NCBI GenBank assembly: GCA_003024985.2
Contig: PXIH01S0031854.1
Source: Euperipatoides rowelli
Lineage: Eukaryota; Onychophora; Udeonychophora; Euonychophora; Peripatopsidae
Length of the DNA stretch: 11,181 nt
Reading direction: 5' to 3' (one strand)
Positions within the stretch are counted from its first letter, which is position 1; each line of letters opens with the position of its first letter. The translations under genes were made by a program, and so were the position numbers. This document shows, piece after piece, positions 8,504-11,181 of this stretch. The notes beneath the pieces are model-generated. The model made no database searches. It saw nothing but the letters and a program-made list of their open reading frames with translations, and was not told the DNA's origin.

Positions 8504-8655
8504 CTTAGCGGTAAACAGGGATTTTCGTTGAGCGGAATGAAATCTAAATTATTTGGCACCGATACTCCCGCAAACAAGGAATCAAAACTTCAGGTTTTAG
8601 AACAACAAATTAAAGAAGGAGAAGAAAATGTGCAACTGACCACTCAGGAAGCTAA
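8504..8655 (+). CDS. SNX4: SNX4 internal exon C (distal BAR domain, partial gene)
   Basis: This is the third SNX4 exon. The acceptor is the T tract plus AG at 8502-8503. A second AG five bases downstream (8507-8508) would break the frame, so the first is chosen. The exon holds 50 codons plus two bases (AA) before the donor GTGAGT at 8656. The peptide contains FSLSGMKSKLFGTDTP followed by LQVLEQQIKEGEENV. This matches the SNX4-specific pattern FSL-GM--KLFG--TP and VLE-QI-EGE, which separates it from SNX7 and SNX30 relatives. Reading past the donor meets TGA at once, so splicing must occur here. The final exon(s), expected to carry the FxxQKxxDL-like end of the BAR domain, are not visible in 8656-11181. 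Confidence 0.9.
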
Positions 8656-8844
8656 GTGAGTATTTATTTTTAATGGGGAAATTTGTTATTAGCTTTGTAT
8701 TGATAGTTTTATTTTGATTTTTGAATAGGTTACTTTTTTTTTATGCATCAGCGTGCAATGACATCTCGGAGTCAGATTTAGAAATTTTTTAGATGAGGTA
8801 TCCAATCATGCAGAATATTAGAACTTTAGCTTATTCATTATCAA

Positions 8845-8890
8845 GAGCCGCAAGTTGCCAACAGGTGGTAGCTGTAGCAACTTGCGGCTC
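8845..8890. repeat. Perfect 14-bp inverted repeat (hairpin)
   Basis: GAGCCGCAAGTTGC at 8845-8858 and its exact complement at 8877-8890 enclose an 18-base loop. The arm resembles the GAGCCGCAGGTTGCC-type end of some hAT elements. A further GGCTCTT at 8907-8913 complements AAGAGCC at 8843-8849. It may be the fused ends of an internally deleted hAT element. The hairpin itself is certain; its origin is inferred. Confidence 0.7.
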
Positions 8891-10016
8891 ATAAACATGT
8901 AACCGTGGCTCTTTAACTTTTAACACATGTACAACAAGAAGTGTGAATAGAGCATTAGTTTAATTTGCCTACATATCGTGGCAGAGAACATTAATGTGGT
9001 TTGATTATTTATTATTGTTTTATATTGTAAGCTTGTGGAGGTAGCCATGTTTGTTTATTTTGTTAGTTCCAAGCCTAATCACTTTCATGTGGGTTGGCGC
9101 TACTGCTCAAAAGAGCTGTCACCAAGTTGATTTGTCATCGTGGGTTTGCTGCTCTCACCTCCTATTCAACTGTAGTTAACAGTAACTTCATCTCATAAGT
9201 CACTGCCAATCCTGATGGCCTTTAACCCCTCAATTTATTTTATTTCATTACTGTTCCAAGCAGTTAAGGTGAACAATTTTATTGAAGAGAGGGCAATTTG
9301 TTTTCAATATATCCTTGACATTTATGGAAAACCTTACCTTTTTACTTTCTGATTGAAATTAGTGCTCGGTTTCCCTCAATTTTAAAAAGTGGATGTTATC
9401 TTACCTTGCATTATTTTGTACATTTTGTGTGTTACTGGGATGCTATTATTTCTAAACTTTAGAAATTGGATTACTTTTTTTCTTGGATTGATGTTATATT
9501 GTGACTTTCGCCTGTTTTCCACCTGATGTGTTTCTGAGGCAATTTTATTTTAAAATTGTTTTTTTTAACTATAAATTCTTTGGGAACTGTATCTAATTTC
9601 GTTTATTTTTTTAAGTCCTCATTCCTTGTTTTTTTTAAGTCAAATTACATCAAATCAATCCATCTATGTAATTGCTACCCACATCCTTTGGGGCTAGGGT
9701 ATGCAATGTTGATTCTCTGTACTATAATGAATATTTTATTTTATTCTATATTTTGTTTTAAATGAAATATATATAACTGTCATTGTGTTATAGTGAATAT
9801 GCTTAAAATTAATTGTGATATTTAATTTCAAGTTGTGTTTTTTACGCTGAAGCAAGTTATTTCCTAGTAGATACTCTCTACACAGATTATAGTAATCTTA
9901 TTGGGATTCTTTAGTCAACTACTGGAATAAATAGCCGTTACTCATTTTATAGTGTATTAAAATACTTATATATATTTGACTATTTATTAATTTATTGCAT
10001 TTTATAGCTGATAATT

Positions 10017-10258
10017 ACTGTGATGTCATATATGAAGAAAATCTACTGTAAATATGGTCTGACTGGATAAATTCATTTCTTGTTTGTTAACTGTGATGTC
10101 ATATATGAAGAAAATCTACTGTAAATATGGTCTGACTGGATAAATTCATTTCTTGTTTGTTAACTGTGATGTCATATATGAAGAAAATCTACTGTAAATA
10201 TGGTCTGACTGGATAAATTCATTTCTTGTTTGTTAACTGTGATGTCATATATGAAGAA
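10017..10258. repeat. Exact 73-bp tandem repeat, 3.3 copies
   Basis: Units start at 10017, 10090 and 10163, with a partial fourth at 10236-10258. Each begins ACTGTGATGTCATATATGAA and ends TTTCTTGTTTGTTA or a one-base variant at the junction. The three full copies look identical base for base, in contrast to the degenerate minisatellite at 411-745. It encodes nothing recognisable, and despite its tRNA-like length it has no A or B box. Confidence 0.95.
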
Positions 10259-10799
10259 TAGAGAATGCGGGTAGTGTTACGCAATTTTTGAATGACATGC
10301 CCTCTGTGAGCCTGCTATGGTTTTGAATGTGTAGCTAACAGATGTGTTAGCTTGTAATTAAATCTTAACGAGGAATTAAGTCATCTCAGATTAAAATCAA
10401 GTATTTTTATTGCGAGGAAGTGGTTAATATGTGATATTTTGACTTATAGTTTAAGATATATTTGGAAAACTCTGGATTAAATTTGTCCAATTATAACAGA
10501 TTATGAGACCGACAAAAATCACCATTTTGTGCTTAATAAATTCTATAATTGTCACGCTAACTTTATAATAAGATACAACGGAAAATAAAATAGATCTACG
10601 ATCGACGAACTGTTCCACACGACGATATTGCAGACATAATATGAAAAATTAACAATATGAAAAATGGATGATAAAGTTTGGAAATGGCAGGTACATGTTT
10701 AGGGATATACAGTATATATTTGAGGTGAACTAGTTACATCCTCACTCACCAAAATGAGTCGTTTATATTGAGTTATTCAGGAATTTCTCCCAAACTTCA

Positions 10800-10816
10800 C
10801 CAGGGCTCTGCCCTGG
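10800..10816. repeat. G+C-rich hairpin
   Basis: CCAGGGC (10800-10806) and GCCCTGG (10810-10816) form a perfect 7-bp stem with a TCT loop, in an otherwise A+T-rich intron. C-runs at 10862-10877 follow. The wider segment 10707-10945 begins and ends near the same word, TATACAGTATATA. It may be a degraded small repeat element, but no clear terminal repeats were found. Confidence 0.5.
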
Positions 10817-11181
10817 ACCCACAAGGTAAAAACCAATCCCAATATAACTGATCGATTGGTGCCCCCCTCCCCCCCCCGTTTCCTTTATTCCTGGTGGCCC
10901 TTACTGATCCAGTTCGACAATGTAAGGTGTATATACAGTATATACCATAATAAGTACTAAGAATTTTCTGGCACATAAGTGAATTATAAAAGGGTTAATC
11001 GGCATTCTTATTTGGATTTTACTTGTCTGAAATAGTTATTAAGTTAAATTAATACATTAGACAATGGTCATTATTATTTATTAGAAATCTTTTGTTTTTT
11101 AACAAAAAAATATTTTATGCTATTAAAATTGATGGTTAAAGGTCAAATGTAATGGATTTTTTAAAATTATTTTTTATTATT

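Larger units (their letters stand above)
8656..11181 (+). other. Long SNX4 intron running to the window edge
   Basis: The sequence from the GTGAGT donor at 8656 to the end contains no exon that continues SNX4 in the required phase, so I treat it as intron, at least 2.5 kb long. It holds a 14-bp hairpin (8845-8890), an exact 73-bp tandem repeat (10017-10258), and a G+C-richer patch at 10790-10910 with a perfect 7-bp stem hairpin and C-runs. The stretches 8900-10010 and 10260-10780 show only A+T-rich DNA. The open frame at 9556-9765 is low-complexity and looks non-coding. Confidence 0.6.

Noticed and set aside
9556-9765. Final SNX4 exon or a small membrane protein
   Set aside because: The frame is T-rich low-complexity sequence with no BAR-domain similarity, and no good splice acceptor gives the required phase.

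Overview
The window is A+T-rich eukaryotic DNA, roughly 70% A+T by eye, and most likely comes from an invertebrate animal. The evidence is a spliced gene with GT-AG introns of 1.2-1.9 kb, a tRNA-derived SINE, a decayed non-LTR retrotransposon and at least two non-autonomous DNA transposons. The protein sequence looks arthropod-like to me, perhaps hemipteran, but that is an impression and not a result. I see no prokaryotic operons, CRISPR array, rRNA or intact tRNA.

The only cellular gene I can support is on the plus strand: three consecutive internal exons (5269-5358, 6515-6605, 8504-8655) of a sorting nexin 4 (SNX4) orthologue. They encode the C-terminal BAR-domain part of the protein, and all splice phases agree. 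I found neither the upstream exons (PX domain and start of the BAR domain) nor the last exon(s), so the gene runs off one or both ends. Everything after 8655, and probably much of what precedes 5269, is intronic or intergenic.

Layout. 1-90 holds a diverged 31-bp duplication with a hairpin. 411-745 is a degenerate 16-bp minisatellite. 746-3270 is featureless A+T-rich DNA. 3280-3750 has three copies of an 80-100 bp repeat overlapping a doubtful minus-strand reading frame. 4020-4605 is a composite on the minus strand: a frameshifted non-LTR reverse-transcriptase C-terminus followed directly by a tRNA-derived SINE. The first complete SNX4 intron (5359-6514) contains a 434-bp hAT-type MITE with an 8-bp target duplication, then a G-rich tract. 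The second (6606-8503) is mostly filled by a 1.4-kb element with TA flanks and about 136-bp terminal inverted repeats, which itself contains a 264-bp fold-back element. After the third exon come a perfect 14-bp hairpin (8845-8890), an exact 73-bp tandem repeat (10017-10258) and a small G+C-rich hairpin region near 10800.

I found no convincing undescribed functional system. The interest lies in the nested transposon structure of the SNX4 introns and in the repeat arrays.
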